From Limibacter armeniacum (GTDB lineage: Bacteria; Bacteroidota; Bacteroidia; Cytophagales; Flammeovirgaceae): 64,000 bases of DNA. A program made the position numbers and the translations under genes. The notes below the pieces were generated by a model. The model saw only the letters and a program-made list of their open reading frames with translations, ran no database searches and was not told the origin of the DNA. Of this stretch, positions 15,479 through 25,020 are shown piece after piece. Location: positions 1,426,001 through 1,490,000 of the forward strand of contig NZ_JBAJNO010000008.1 in assembly GCF_036880985.1 (NCBI RefSeq), in the 5' to 3' direction. Positions within the stretch are counted from its first letter, which is position 1; every line of letters begins with the position of its first letter.

Positions 15479-16715
15479 ATTCTGCCGCTTTTGGGAAGTA
15501 GATCAGCGTACTGAGTTTATCATGGGTCATGGTCTCATTAGCGACATCCATGATTTGCTGTGCAGTGATACTTTCAATCTTATTGAAGAGCACTTCCAAA
15601 GGTTCAAGATCATCCTTGTTAAGAAGGCTTTTGCCCATACCAAGCATCATGCTTAGATTGCTTTCTTCCCCCATCGCGATTTGTCCCATCAATTGTTGCT
15701 TGGCAGTATGTAACTGCCTTATCCCAAGTGGCTGGTCACATATTTTTCGCAGTTCTTTCTCCACAAGATTGATACAACGGTTTAGCGTCTTCTCTTCTGT
15801 AGCGAAGTAGATCGTATGGAGTCCGGTGTCTTCAAATGAAGTATAGCTGGAAGCAATATCATAAACGTACCCGTACTTTTCACGAATCTGAAGGCTTAGG
15901 CGAGAGTTCATGCCTGGTCCGCCCAACATATTGGTCAACAGGAAAAATGGTAACCTTTTATCATCATGGAAAGAATAGGCTTCACCTCCCAAGATGCAGT
16001 GTGCCTGTGAAATGGATTTTACTTGCTGTCTGAACTCAGGTTCGTATCCTGTAAATGGTACACGCTGGCGTGGAAAAGTGTTGGCAGGGATTTTAGAAAA
16101 GTACTTTTCTGCAACTTTGACCACTTTAGACATTGGCAAGCTGCTTACTGAAGAGAATACTACTTCATCTGTACTCAGGTTCTCATCAATAAAGTCAAAG
16201 AAGTCCTGCTGCGTAAAACGCATAACACTTTCCTTGTCTCCCAAGATGTTTTTACCCAGCTGATGATTTTTATAGACAACCTCATCAAACTCATCTGCAA
16301 TGGCATCTGCCGGGTCATCCAAGTACATCGACATTTCTTCCAGAATTACGCCTCTTTCCTTGATGATCTCTTTCTCAGGGAACACGGAGTGGAAAGAAAT
16401 ATCTGCTACGAGTTCCGCAGACTTATCGAAATGCTCTTCCAAAGCCGAAGCATAGAAGCAGATTTTGTCTTTGGTAGTATAGGCGTTGATTTCTCCACCC
16501 ACCGAGTCTAGCCTGTTCAGGATATGAAAAGCCTTACGTCTGGTGGTGCCTTTAAAAGCCATGTGTTCCCAGAAGTGGGCTATGCCTTGCTGATGTGGCT
16601 TTTCGTCACGGCTACCAATGTTCAGGATGATGCCGCAGTGTGCAATCTTGGTGCTTTTCACCTGCTTGTGGATTACCCTGATGCCGTTCGGAAATGTATG
16701 TATGCTGTACTCCAT
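15477..16715 (-). CDS. M16 family zinc peptidase
   Basis: 412 residues, the size of a single processing-peptidase-like subunit (PMP/YmxG type). The inverted zinc motif HxxEH is intact as His47-Phe-Trp-Glu50-His51 in GIAHFWEHMAFKGT, and the third ligand is Glu126 or Glu127 in RGVILEEMSMY. The second half holds the usual inactive-like domain with the R/Y pair (SRLSLQIREKYGYVYDIASSY). No signal peptide is seen, so it should be cytoplasmic. It probably degrades peptides. There is no neighbouring M16 partner or polynucleotide phosphorylase gene. It is transcribed alone from a good promoter about 140 bp upstream. Confidence 0.92.
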   Translation of the reverse strand: MEYSIHTFPNGIRVIHKQVKSTKIAHCGIILNIGSRDEKPHQQGIAHFWEHMAFKGTTRRKAFHILNRLDSVGGEINAYTTKDKICFYASALEEHFDKSAELVADISFHSVFPEKEIIKERGVILEEMSMYLDDPADAIADEFDEVVYKNHQLGKNILGDKESVMRFTQQDFFDFIDENLSTDEVVFSSVSSLPMSKVVKVAEKYFSKIPANTFPRQRVPFTGYEPEFRQQVKSISQAHCILGGEAYSFHDDKRLPFFLLTNMLGGPGMNSRLSLQIREKYGYVYDIASSYTSFEDTGLHTIYFATEEKTLNRCINLVEKELRKICDQPLGIRQLHTAKQQLMGQIAMGEESNLSMMLGMGKSLLNKDDLEPLEVLFNKIESITAQQIMDVANETMTHDKLSTLIYFPKAAE

Positions 16716-17094
16716 GTAAAATGTCTTCGCCCTCTTTACTTAGTATAACTGCGCACTATGATTATTGTGTTGACTGTCAGTATAAATTATGCTGAAATAT
16801 AGCTGGCGTTTAGGTCGCTTATTTGTCATCTGTGAATAGTGTGCGCAAAACAGTTGGCAAATTTACAACATCATCAAGACATTACAAGGTCAGAAAAAAG
16901 ACATTTGGAAATGAGGTGAATATATGGCGTGTTTACTTGTTGGAAGGTACGATAGGGTAATCTAGTAGAAAGGACGTGAAACTGAATTTGTAATTATGTT
17001 TAATATATTGATAATTAATTGGTTATTCTTTGCTGGTGAAGGTTGGTCGATATTAGCTAAAACTATATCTGGCAGGATATGATAATTGATTTGA
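16716..17094. other. Divergent intergenic region, 379 bp
   Basis: Holds the M16 promoter (next entry). Its right half is AT-rich leader DNA of the DUF4136 gene, without a clear promoter match: a TATTCTTTG near 17024 has one base too many. No gene is visible. Confidence 0.6.
16858..16887 (-). promoter_or_regulatory. Promoter of the M16 protease gene
   Basis: On the minus strand: TTG (16885-16887), 19 nt, TAAATTTG (16858-16865). This is a full match to the Bacteroidota promoter, with an expected start near 16851 and a leader of about 135 nt. Confidence 0.65.
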
Positions 17095-17616
17095 ATGAAA
17101 AATAATCTGATAACGCTCATGCTTCTTTTGCTTACTTTGACTTGTATGGCTCAGGTCAAAAGCGAATACAAAAAGGGAATTGACTTTTCTAAGTATGAAA
17201 CCTATTCATTTGGAGGTTGGCACGAAGACGGAGACAGTCCGTTGGGAGATAAAAATAAAAGTGCTGTTGAGCAGCAGTTAAAGAAAGAACTTAAAAGTAG
17301 GGGATTGGTCCAAACAGATCAGCAGCCAGATGCTTACTTTATATTATTAATTGTGTTGCAAAATGATGCAGGAAATTCAATGGTCGGTAATAACCAGATG
17401 GGAGAGTTTGAAGTGCATACCGATAAGAACTGGAGTGATCAGGTCAGTAAGGATTACCTGAAAGGGTACTTTGCAATTGAAATGTATGATCGTGACACAC
17501 GAAAGCTAGTTTGGAAAGGGACTGTAAGAAAAATAGGTAAGGCACATCCTGAAAAGAGAGCTACGATTATCTCCAAGAAGTTAAAAAAACTGATGAAGAA
17601 GTTTCCAATAAAATAA
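17095..17616 (+). CDS. DUF4136 protein, copy 1
   Basis: 173 residues with a signal peptide (MKNNLITLMLLLLTLTCMAQ); there is a Cys in the leader but cleavage at AQ|VK looks better than a lipobox. The DUF4136 hallmarks are VKSEYKKGIDFSKYETYSFGG at the mature N-terminus, the PDAYFILLIVL strand and the closing RDTRKLVWKGTVRKIG then KRATIISKKLKKLMKKFP. Members are periplasmic or lipid-anchored proteins of unknown function. A paralog follows at 17919 with the same signature, so the pair arose by tandem duplication; the copies are well diverged in the middle. Confidence 0.88.
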   Translation: MKNNLITLMLLLLTLTCMAQVKSEYKKGIDFSKYETYSFGGWHEDGDSPLGDKNKSAVEQQLKKELKSRGLVQTDQQPDAYFILLIVLQNDAGNSMVGNNQMGEFEVHTDKNWSDQVSKDYLKGYFAIEMYDRDTRKLVWKGTVRKIGKAHPEKRATIISKKLKKLMKKFPIK

Positions 17617-17918
17617 CCTGACTAAGAAGTAAATATAAATACATTTCGAGTGCGTGTTTGAACCTGTTAAAAAGACAGTATGTTGTATCCTAACAAAGGA
17701 CAGACAATCAGAGCCTATCACTAAATTCCTACCCAAAGTATATCTTGATTGCCTCCATGTACAAAGTTTTAATCTTACACCTTTCAGAAGTCCGTTGTCC
17801 CAACTTTCCTGCCGTCATCGGATGATTCAAAACAGTTATGTCCACAAGTCTGGCTACAGGTATTAAGCTACCTGAATAGGCAGCGTGATATCATGCAAAA
17901 ACATAAACACTTTGTGAA
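17617..17918. other. Gap between the two DUF4136 genes, 302 bp
   Basis: No gene is supported. A 70-codon open frame at 17654-17866 has poor composition and no family resemblance. No terminator or promoter is clear. Confidence 0.5.
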
Positions 17919-18473
17919 ATGAAAAAAACACTGGTTGTTCTAGTATTGGTTTTGTTGGGAACTACCGCTTTTTCCCAAGTGAAAAGCGATTATGATAAAG
18001 ACACTGATTTCTCCAAGTATAAAACCTATTCCTTTGCAGGATGGCAGAAAAACAGTGACCAACAATTGAATGATTTTGATAAGGAACGTATTCAAAGTGC
18101 ACTAAAATCAGAATTTGACAAACGTGGCATGACACTGACCGAAGGTGACGCCGACGCAAAAATAGCCTTGTACCTAGTCCTTGATAAAAAGACAAGTACA
18201 ACAGCCTATACCGATTATATGGGAGGGATGGGGTATGGACCGCGTTGGGGCTGGGGTATGGGGCCAGGTTTTGGTGCTGCAACTACTACCTACAATGAGA
18301 GCGACTATACAGAAGGAACATTGGTGGTGGATATGTATGATGCCAGTGACAGTAAGCTGATATGGCAGGGCGTGATGACTACCATTGCCAATGAGAAGCC
18401 GAAGAAAAGGGAGAAGTCAATTCCTAAGAAAATCAAAAAGCTGATGCACCAGTTTCCGGTTCCTGCCAAGTAG
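17919..18473 (+). CDS. DUF4136 protein, copy 2
   Basis: 184 residues with signal peptide MKKTLVVLVLVLLGTTAFSQ. It carries the same landmarks as copy 1: VKSDYDKDTDFSKYKTYSFAG, ADAKIALYLVL, and SDSKLIWQGVM followed by KKREKSIPKKIKKLMHQFP. It differs by a glycine/tryptophan-rich loop (MGGMGYGPRWGWGMGPGFG, about residues 106-124) that copy 1 lacks. The role is unknown; it is probably periplasmic. The tandem arrangement and shared C-terminal lysine-rich helix suggest related but not identical jobs. Confidence 0.9.
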   Translation: MKKTLVVLVLVLLGTTAFSQVKSDYDKDTDFSKYKTYSFAGWQKNSDQQLNDFDKERIQSALKSEFDKRGMTLTEGDADAKIALYLVLDKKTSTTAYTDYMGGMGYGPRWGWGMGPGFGAATTTYNESDYTEGTLVVDMYDASDSKLIWQGVMTTIANEKPKKREKSIPKKIKKLMHQFPVPAK

Positions 18474-18752
18474 GTATCCAATGATTCAAACATGAAATTT
18501 AAAACCAGTACTGTCTATAGAACCATTCAAGGTATTACAGTTTGATAAAAATGTGTTTAAATAACAGTGTAAACACAGTCTTATACTGCTGCAAAAGCAA
18601 AACCCATTCATAGATCCGGAAGCATCCAAAATGATAGCGTCTTTCAAATTTGCCCTGCTTCGTTTTCCCATCCTAGAAGAAAATAACCTAAAGCATCCAA
18701 GCCTAGCTTAAATATCAATACTCAATTATTTGAATCACAAAAAGATCAACCC

Positions 18753-19988
18753 TTGAAAAAGATTTACATTATTAGCCTCATGCTTCTTTGCCTAACAGGC
18801 AGAGACTATCTGTTAGCCCAATCAGATACAACCCAAGCACAGAATCAGAAGATGATTCAGGAGTTTTCGTTTGTGCCCTTGCCCGTATTGGCAGCCAACC
18901 CCGCAGTAGGTTTTATGTTTGGTGTCGCACCTTCAGCGAGTTGGTTGATGGGGTCGGAACAAACAACACACAGGTCTTCAGCTGTTTCTACAGTACTTTA
19001 TACAACCAAGAGTCAGTTTATGGTATTTATTAAGAGTAATATATTCCTTAAAGACGATAGCTGGAACCTGATGGGAGATTGGCGGTACTTTGTCTTTTCT
19101 CAGCCTACTTATGGTTTGGGAACAGGTTCGCAGTCAGCCAAGTTGGCATCCAATGGGTTTGAATATGATGATGGTAGTTACTCCAAGGGGATAAAAGAGG
19201 CGCAGATGATAGAGTTTAACTACTTTCGTTTCTATGAATCAGCCTTGAAAAGGATTGGTGATACCCGCTTTTTTACAGGCATTGGCTATCATCTAGATCA
19301 CCATTCCAAAATCAAAGACAAGTTGTTGGATCTTGATACGGTTCCTCCTGTGATTACATCACACTATGCTTACTCACTGGATAATGGGTTTGACACTGAT
19401 GGCTATACCTTATCGGGTGTTTCTGTCAATGGTTTGTACGATAGCCGTGATAACCCAATCAACCCTTACTCAGGAAGGTACGCCTTTATCTCTTTTCATA
19501 TCAATCCGGAGTTTTTGGGAAGTGATAAGAACTCCACCACCTTGTGGGTCGAATACCGTGATTATTTCTCAATGAGCAAGACAAGACCTCGAAACCTGTT
19601 GGGACTATGGTTATTCGGCAATTTTGTGACTAGTGGAGAGTTGCCTTACTTGGACTTGCCTGCCATTGGTTGGGATCAGTTTGGACGATCAGGTAGGGCA
19701 TATGCACAAGGACGGTTTAGAGGTGAAAACTTGACCTATGCTGAACTGGAATACCGTTTTCCACTTCAGAAGGACAAGGATAAGTTTGGTGCTGTGATCT
19801 TTGCAAATGCATCTACAGCTTCCAATAAGGAAGCGAATATTGACCTGTTCGAAAATATCGATCCTGCGGCAGGAGTCGGATTAAGGTTTATGATAGATAA
19901 AAAAGCCAGAACAAACATTACGCTTGACTATGGTTGGGGTAAGTATGGGGCACAAGGCTTTTACCTCAATGTAAATGAGACTTTTTAA
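18753..19988 (+). CDS. BamA/TamA-type outer membrane beta-barrel protein
   Basis: 411 residues starting at a TTG (18753), which gives a good signal peptide: KKIYIISLMLLCLTG..LLAQ. The rest is a chain of amphipathic strands with turns rich in Asp, Gly and Asn, typical of a surface-antigen (Omp85/D15-like) barrel. SVNGLYDSRDNPINPYSGRY matches the conserved strand start of that family. The strands near the end (LTYAELEYRFPLQ and VGLRFMIDKKARTNITLDYG, which carries the family's VGL/GxG pattern) and a C-terminal Phe complete it. There are no POTRA domains, so it is a barrel-only member. The transported or assembled substrate is unknown. Confidence 0.82.
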   Translation: MKKIYIISLMLLCLTGRDYLLAQSDTTQAQNQKMIQEFSFVPLPVLAANPAVGFMFGVAPSASWLMGSEQTTHRSSAVSTVLYTTKSQFMVFIKSNIFLKDDSWNLMGDWRYFVFSQPTYGLGTGSQSAKLASNGFEYDDGSYSKGIKEAQMIEFNYFRFYESALKRIGDTRFFTGIGYHLDHHSKIKDKLLDLDTVPPVITSHYAYSLDNGFDTDGYTLSGVSVNGLYDSRDNPINPYSGRYAFISFHINPEFLGSDKNSTTLWVEYRDYFSMSKTRPRNLLGLWLFGNFVTSGELPYLDLPAIGWDQFGRSGRAYAQGRFRGENLTYAELEYRFPLQKDKDKFGAVIFANASTASNKEANIDLFENIDPAAGVGLRFMIDKKARTNITLDYGWGKYGAQGFYLNVNETF

Positions 19989-20025
19989 AATGAATAAGGA
20001 AAATACTGAAGCCAAGCAATACGCT

Positions 20026-23000
20026 TTACTGAGCAAAGACAACTTTTAGTGTTGAGACTTGCTGCTCACTGATAAGTTGGAAAAGGTAACATTGGAATGG
20101 TTTAAGCGGTAGCGTCAGCCTGATAGGTTGATTATTGGAAGTAACAGGTAAACCATCCAAAATCTTTTTCCCTTGCAGGTCATAGATGTGTAGTGTACAG
20201 TCCCGAAATTCAGAAGGAAACTCCAGTAGTGTTAAGGCAGAGGAACCACTTACTTTTAACTGTGTCTGCTTTTTAATCGAAATTTCATTGACAACTTTTG
20301 GAATAAAGTTGAGACGGAAAGTATGGATATCTGCATTCTGCTGAAAAGTATAGTGCTGGTGTGCAGAAAGGACCATTTCCTCTTGACGCTCTATATCCTC
20401 CAATACGATAAGCCAATCATTGAAAAGCCAATCGGATTGTAGAAGTTGCAGAGCGCATACTTTTCCTTTGGGAGCTTTACTCTGGAAGGTGAAAGAGGTT
20501 TTGGTCTTAGGAAAAGGAACTCCACTGCGACTTTTAAATACAGCGTCATTGATAATGTACAAGGACCAAGGGGTGTCTTTAAGAAGTAAAGCTTCCGTGT
20601 CAATTCCAAAGTCTCTTCCCAATGAAAATGTATTCGAAAAGCCGATTAAGGCATCACTTCTTTGAATTTGTCCTTCTGACAAAACCAGTTTGACAGTCTT
20701 AAGATCCTCAGGGAAATGCAGCTTGCTTGGGTGTGTTTTTAGTTCATTCTGAAAAGTAACCACTCTGTCAGTCGAAGCTTTTACAAAGAAAGCTTGCCCC
20801 GGAGAGATAAGTTGATCACCATCGGTATACAGGTCAAGTAGGCTGATGCTGCGAAAACAGTTCGGAGGACTGTCGTGTTGGTTCTCATCATATAGCCAAA
20901 GGCAACCATTCAGGTGTGTGTTCTGAGGGTGCTGTAATAGTTGGTAAGCACTGATTGTGGCAGGGTAAGGGTTTCCTATCAGGTTAATGCCTTGTCCACC
21001 TTGGTTGGTGTAGGTGATTGGAGTCGTTAATGAGTCTGTAAGCGGTGTTCCTGATACTTGAAAGGTACTTTCACTGTCAAAATAAAACCCTGGATGTTGA
21101 GTGCGTAGCAAATCAAGGGATGTAAACTCCCAGCTTTTGGTGGCTTCATTAAAAGCGGTCACCCTGTCGTTCAGTTGGGTGGTAGGCTTGACTGGAAGAC
21201 TAAGAAGATTGGGGTTTTTCCGAATCTGGAAGGTGACAGTTCCTTGTAGATTAGCTGTTTGTTGGTGCAACAGTTCTCCCGTTTCAGTGAAGAAAAGATT
21301 GTCTCTTGTATTAACCAGACTTTCAGAACCTATAACCACTTTACAATCAAAAGTGGCTTTTTCGAGAATATGCTGTGGAAATGCATCTGAAAAGTGAAGA
21401 ACGCCTTTTCCTTTGACTGCGATTTGAGCTGTGCTGTGGTTGACAAAGTTGCCCTTCACATTGATAGTGACACCTTCAGGAATATTTAATTGAAAACTGT
21501 CCTTTAGGTAAATCGAACTGCTGGAGAAGGAAGGGACAGGTTTGTCAGACATAATATGAACATCTGTGAGAGAGTCAGGAACAACCCCATTTAGCCAACC
21601 TAGGTCTGTCCAAGAAGAAGTTTTGCCTGTGAGTATCTGTTTTAGTATCACGAACTGGCAACCTAATGAGGTTGTATAGGTGAACTTGATATTGTACTCG
21701 CCATTCTGAAAGTACTTATGGATGGGATTTTTTACATCCTTGATTACAATGCCATCTCCAAAATCCCACTCCCATGATTGGAGATCCTGAAGGTTATGCG
21801 AGAAACTCCACATCAACCCTCTTGCAGAAATATTGATTTTAGGGTTGAATACAGACGTGTCTTCTTGAATGTGAACAGTATCACTTGGGAATACTTGCCC
21901 GATGCTGGCAACAAAATATTGCTTGCTGGAATCGTATTTCAGTTGGTACGTTTCTCCAACATGCAACAACTTCGTTTCTTCGCCTTCCTCATAGAATGCA
22001 AAAGGACTTTCTCCTTCAGGAGCAAGCATTACATCCAAGTTGTTGCAAGCCTGAATAGGAGGTATGTAAGGCTTTGGCGCTTTTAGGATTTGTTGCGCCA
22101 TTTGATCCACTCGCATAAGCTGAGGAACCATTTCAGCTTCAGAATTGTCACTTATTGTAATTAAAATTCCAATATGACGACTTTCATCAGGAGAGAGTTG
22201 AGTAATAAGAGTGCCGATGTTTTGGAACACTTGATCTTCACTGTTTCCTGAAAATGAGGTAGTGGAAATTCCCGAAGCAAGCATATTGAATTTTTCTTGA
22301 TCAGAAAGTCCATCATTCAAGTTGACAATACTAGAAGGCAGGGTTTTGGAGAATGCGTGAAAAGAAGGAGGAACTCCTTCCGGAAAACCATTAAGAATTT
22401 TGATGCCCGCAAACAGTTGAGCGTCAGCTTGAGTGAAAACGGCATACTGATGGTCTTGATCCCATTTGATTTTTCCGGATTGAGCCCACTCTGTCAGCAG
22501 ACCTGTATAGAGGGTGTCAATCACGGAATCGCTTTGGTTTGTTATTTCAAGGTCTACAATGAAAGATTGTGAAACAGCATCGTTTTGAGGCGCATGGACT
22601 GTTTGTTTAATCAGGAGGTTGGAAGCATTGCTGTTTGAAGAACTTCTGTCAGAATAGGTCATGGTCAAGGAACGAATAGAGTCGTTAATAGAGACCGTAA
22701 TAGGTGAGACTGTGACAAAGTCACTGTTACGGTCAGCATCCGAAGCATCAATCCGGTCAGAAACTTTTTGGGCAGATTGGGCGAATACCAGACTCATTTG
22801 GGAAGTAGCTAGATAGCTAATACCTGTTCGACCTTGAGGCTGTAGGTAAATGCCTTTTTGAGTGCCAATGGTCCCGTCAGCGTCAAAAATGCCAGCCAAT
22901 TGGTTTAGGTAATAAACTTCAGCCCTGTTGCCGGGTCTTAGTAAGAAATACTGCTCATCAAAGAAGTTGTTGGTCGCATCCTCAAATGTCAGCTTGAAGC

Positions 23001-24600
23001 GATACCGGCTAGCCAATTGTTGTCCGTTTTGCAAGTGAAGTTTTACCAGAAAAGGCAAGGCAGCATTGCTGATTTTTGCCAACTTCTCGAGCTTGCCAAT
23101 ATGAAAAGTAGATGAAAGTACAGTGAATGCACTGTCTTCTGTTGAAAGGGTAACCTTTAAGTCTTCAGACGATGCTGACAGGTAGTTGGTGAAATCGAAA
23201 CTGATTGAGATGGTATCCTGATCTTGTATAGCCCTGCGTCGGTTGGCAGTATAAAAATCCAGATTTTCGCCACTGACTCCCATAACGTCGTCCACTTGGG
23301 TAAGTGCCGCAAAGGCATCAATCAATCCTTTTCCTATTTTGCCTTTTTTTTCCTCACTGCTCTGCTGGTAGATGACTGGGTTAGCAGTATTACGTAACAG
23401 ATGGGCAACTTGCTTGGCACTTAGGTCAGGGAAGTGACTCCTGACAAGTCCTGCAATCCCTGATACAATTGGGCTGGCATATGAGCTTCCTGTACTAATA
23501 CTGTATTTATTCCCTTGAACCAAAATCCTGATACCATATCCAATGGCTGCTACATCAATATATGGACTATACTTGAATGAGGTATGAGACAGGTTATTGT
23601 CAACGCCTGTTACAGAGATGACGTTTTCGTAAGAGGCAGGGTACCAATCTTCCTCTTTTGAGGGATCATTGCCAGCAGCTGCGACAAAGAGTACGTCGTG
23701 TGATTCAGTAAGGTAGTTGAAAATAGCTTGTTCAGTGGCAGAGTAACCGCCTTTTCTTCCCCAAGAAAGGTTAACAATCTGACATCCGTTGGTAGCGGCA
23801 TATATTACTGCTTCCATAGTGTTGATAAGGGCGCCAGATTCAGTGTTGTAAATTTTTACGGGCATGAACCGACAGTTATACCCTGTTCCTGAAATACCTG
23901 TCAGGTTGTTGGTTTGGGCAGCTGCACATCCTGCTACGCCAGTTCCGTGGTCGTGGTTGGTGACTTGTGGGTAATTGTCACCGTCTCCAAAATCATAGCC
24001 TACAGAATCGTCTACAAAGCCATTTTGATCATCGTCGACGCCATCTTGTCCCAACATTTCACTGACATTGTAATAGTATTTGTTGATCAGGTCTGGATGA
24101 CTTAAATCAACGCCAGTATCCACAATGCCAATAATTGTCTGGCTGCTTCCTTGAGATATATCCCAAGCATCGTATAGGCGACAGAGTACATTGACTTCTT
24201 TGTCTTGCAAAGAGTCAGATGGAATAGTTGCCAGTGGGAGATTGGTAGGTACTTCTTCTATATATGCTATACAATCTATGTTACTTAAAAGCTTTTGGAC
24301 TTCAGCTAACGATTTATTGTTAATACTCACTTCATAAAGGTTGTCAATGCCATAGGATTGCATTTGCTGAAGCTTCCAGTAGTTATCCAAAGGGAGTGAT
24401 GCTGATGCGTTGTGAGCGAAAAGGTGAGCGCAATATTCCGGAGAAAGCCTTTCTGCAAGTACAGCTGCAAAGCTGGCATAAGGGGTTGGTAGCTGACAGT
24501 CTGACTGGAGTTTGATGTAGAAAGTTGAAACCTGTGAAATCGCAGGTTTTTGAATATATAGAAGTAGCAGACATAAGATAATGGTATACCGAGTGCGCAT
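20026..24600 (-). CDS. Giant secreted subtilisin-like protease with PKD domain and type IX sorting domain
   Basis: 1524 residues. Signal peptide (about 1-22) and an N-terminal propeptide-like region precede an S8 catalytic domain (about 150-430). The triad is Asp161 (IVDTGVDLSHPDL), His218 (DHGTGVAGCAAA) and Ser373 (GSSYASPIVSG), with oxyanion Asn311 (AAGND). Long beta-rich spacer domains follow. A PKD domain sits near residues 930-1010 (WEWDFGDG, then YNIKFTYTTSLGCQF). The last ~80 residues (TLHIYDLQGKKILDG and a closing LKVVFAQ) look like a type A sorting domain for the type IX secretion system. It should be exported across the outer membrane and attached or released. No secretion-system genes are in this window. 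Confidence 0.92.
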   Translation of the reverse strand: MRTRYTIILCLLLLYIQKPAISQVSTFYIKLQSDCQLPTPYASFAAVLAERLSPEYCAHLFAHNASASLPLDNYWKLQQMQSYGIDNLYEVSINNKSLAEVQKLLSNIDCIAYIEEVPTNLPLATIPSDSLQDKEVNVLCRLYDAWDISQGSSQTIIGIVDTGVDLSHPDLINKYYYNVSEMLGQDGVDDDQNGFVDDSVGYDFGDGDNYPQVTNHDHGTGVAGCAAAQTNNLTGISGTGYNCRFMPVKIYNTESGALINTMEAVIYAATNGCQIVNLSWGRKGGYSATEQAIFNYLTESHDVLFVAAAGNDPSKEEDWYPASYENVISVTGVDNNLSHTSFKYSPYIDVAAIGYGIRILVQGNKYSISTGSSYASPIVSGIAGLVRSHFPDLSAKQVAHLLRNTANPVIYQQSSEEKKGKIGKGLIDAFAALTQVDDVMGVSGENLDFYTANRRRAIQDQDTISISFDFTNYLSASSEDLKVTLSTEDSAFTVLSSTFHIGKLEKLAKISNAALPFLVKLHLQNGQQLASRYRFKLTFEDATNNFFDEQYFLLRPGNRAEVYYLNQLAGIFDADGTIGTQKGIYLQPQGRTGISYLATSQMSLVFAQSAQKVSDRIDASDADRNSDFVTVSPITVSINDSIRSLTMTYSDRSSSNSNASNLLIKQTVHAPQNDAVSQSFIVDLEITNQSDSVIDTLYTGLLTEWAQSGKIKWDQDHQYAVFTQADAQLFAGIKILNGFPEGVPPSFHAFSKTLPSSIVNLNDGLSDQEKFNMLASGISTTSFSGNSEDQVFQNIGTLITQLSPDESRHIGILITISDNSEAEMVPQLMRVDQMAQQILKAPKPYIPPIQACNNLDVMLAPEGESPFAFYEEGEETKLLHVGETYQLKYDSSKQYFVASIGQVFPSDTVHIQEDTSVFNPKINISARGLMWSFSHNLQDLQSWEWDFGDGIVIKDVKNPIHKYFQNGEYNIKFTYTTSLGCQFVILKQILTGKTSSWTDLGWLNGVVPDSLTDVHIMSDKPVPSFSSSSIYLKDSFQLNIPEGVTINVKGNFVNHSTAQIAVKGKGVLHFSDAFPQHILEKATFDCKVVIGSESLVNTRDNLFFTETGELLHQQTANLQGTVTFQIRKNPNLLSLPVKPTTQLNDRVTAFNEATKSWEFTSLDLLRTQHPGFYFDSESTFQVSGTPLTDSLTTPITYTNQGGQGINLIGNPYPATISAYQLLQHPQNTHLNGCLWLYDENQHDSPPNCFRSISLLDLYTDGDQLISPGQAFFVKASTDRVVTFQNELKTHPSKLHFPEDLKTVKLVLSEGQIQRSDALIGFSNTFSLGRDFGIDTEALLLKDTPWSLYIINDAVFKSRSGVPFPKTKTSFTFQSKAPKGKVCALQLLQSDWLFNDWLIVLEDIERQEEMVLSAHQHYTFQQNADIHTFRLNFIPKVVNEISIKKQTQLKVSGSSALTLLEFPSEFRDCTLHIYDLQGKKILDGLPVTSNNQPIRLTLPLKPFQCYLFQLISEQQVSTLKVVFAQ

Positions 24601-25020
24601 AATCAGGAGAAAGAAATAAGGTTCGGGAATCCTGATGGTTATTTCAGGGAAAGTCTGGAGGTAGTTCAGAGAGTCTATTGCAGTGAGGAGGGTTCAGGAA
24701 GAAATTGAATGTGAACCCATTATTAAGATAAGATGTAATTGTTTCTTATACAGGAAAGTTTACAAAAAATAACGAGAGATCTTATTGGAATAAAATTAGT
24801 TCTTATTGTCCTTCAATCGGCATTGAATCCCGTATTAATACAAATTAACGATTTATCTCAATGATGTTGCTGTATTATGCGGTGATGCTGCTTATAACAC
24901 TATGTCTTTAGGGATTCATTCATTATTTTCTGTAGCTATATATAGCGTGCTTTATTTATTAGGAAAATAAGTAAAGTCCATTTTAGAAGTGAATGTAAAA
25001 ATGTAATCACACTAAGTGAT
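24601..25020. other. Divergent intergenic region, 420 bp
   Basis: AT-rich DNA between the subtilisin gene (minus) and the acyl-CoA ligase gene (plus). It must hold both promoters but I find no full TTG-N17..23-TAnnTTTG match; a CAAAAAATA at about 24761 is one base off on the minus strand. No gene, repeat or RNA structure is evident. Confidence 0.5.

Noticed and set aside
17654-17866. Plus-strand open frame of 70 codons between the DUF4136 genes
   Set aside because: Cys- and Ser-rich random-looking composition, no signal peptide and no sensible start site.
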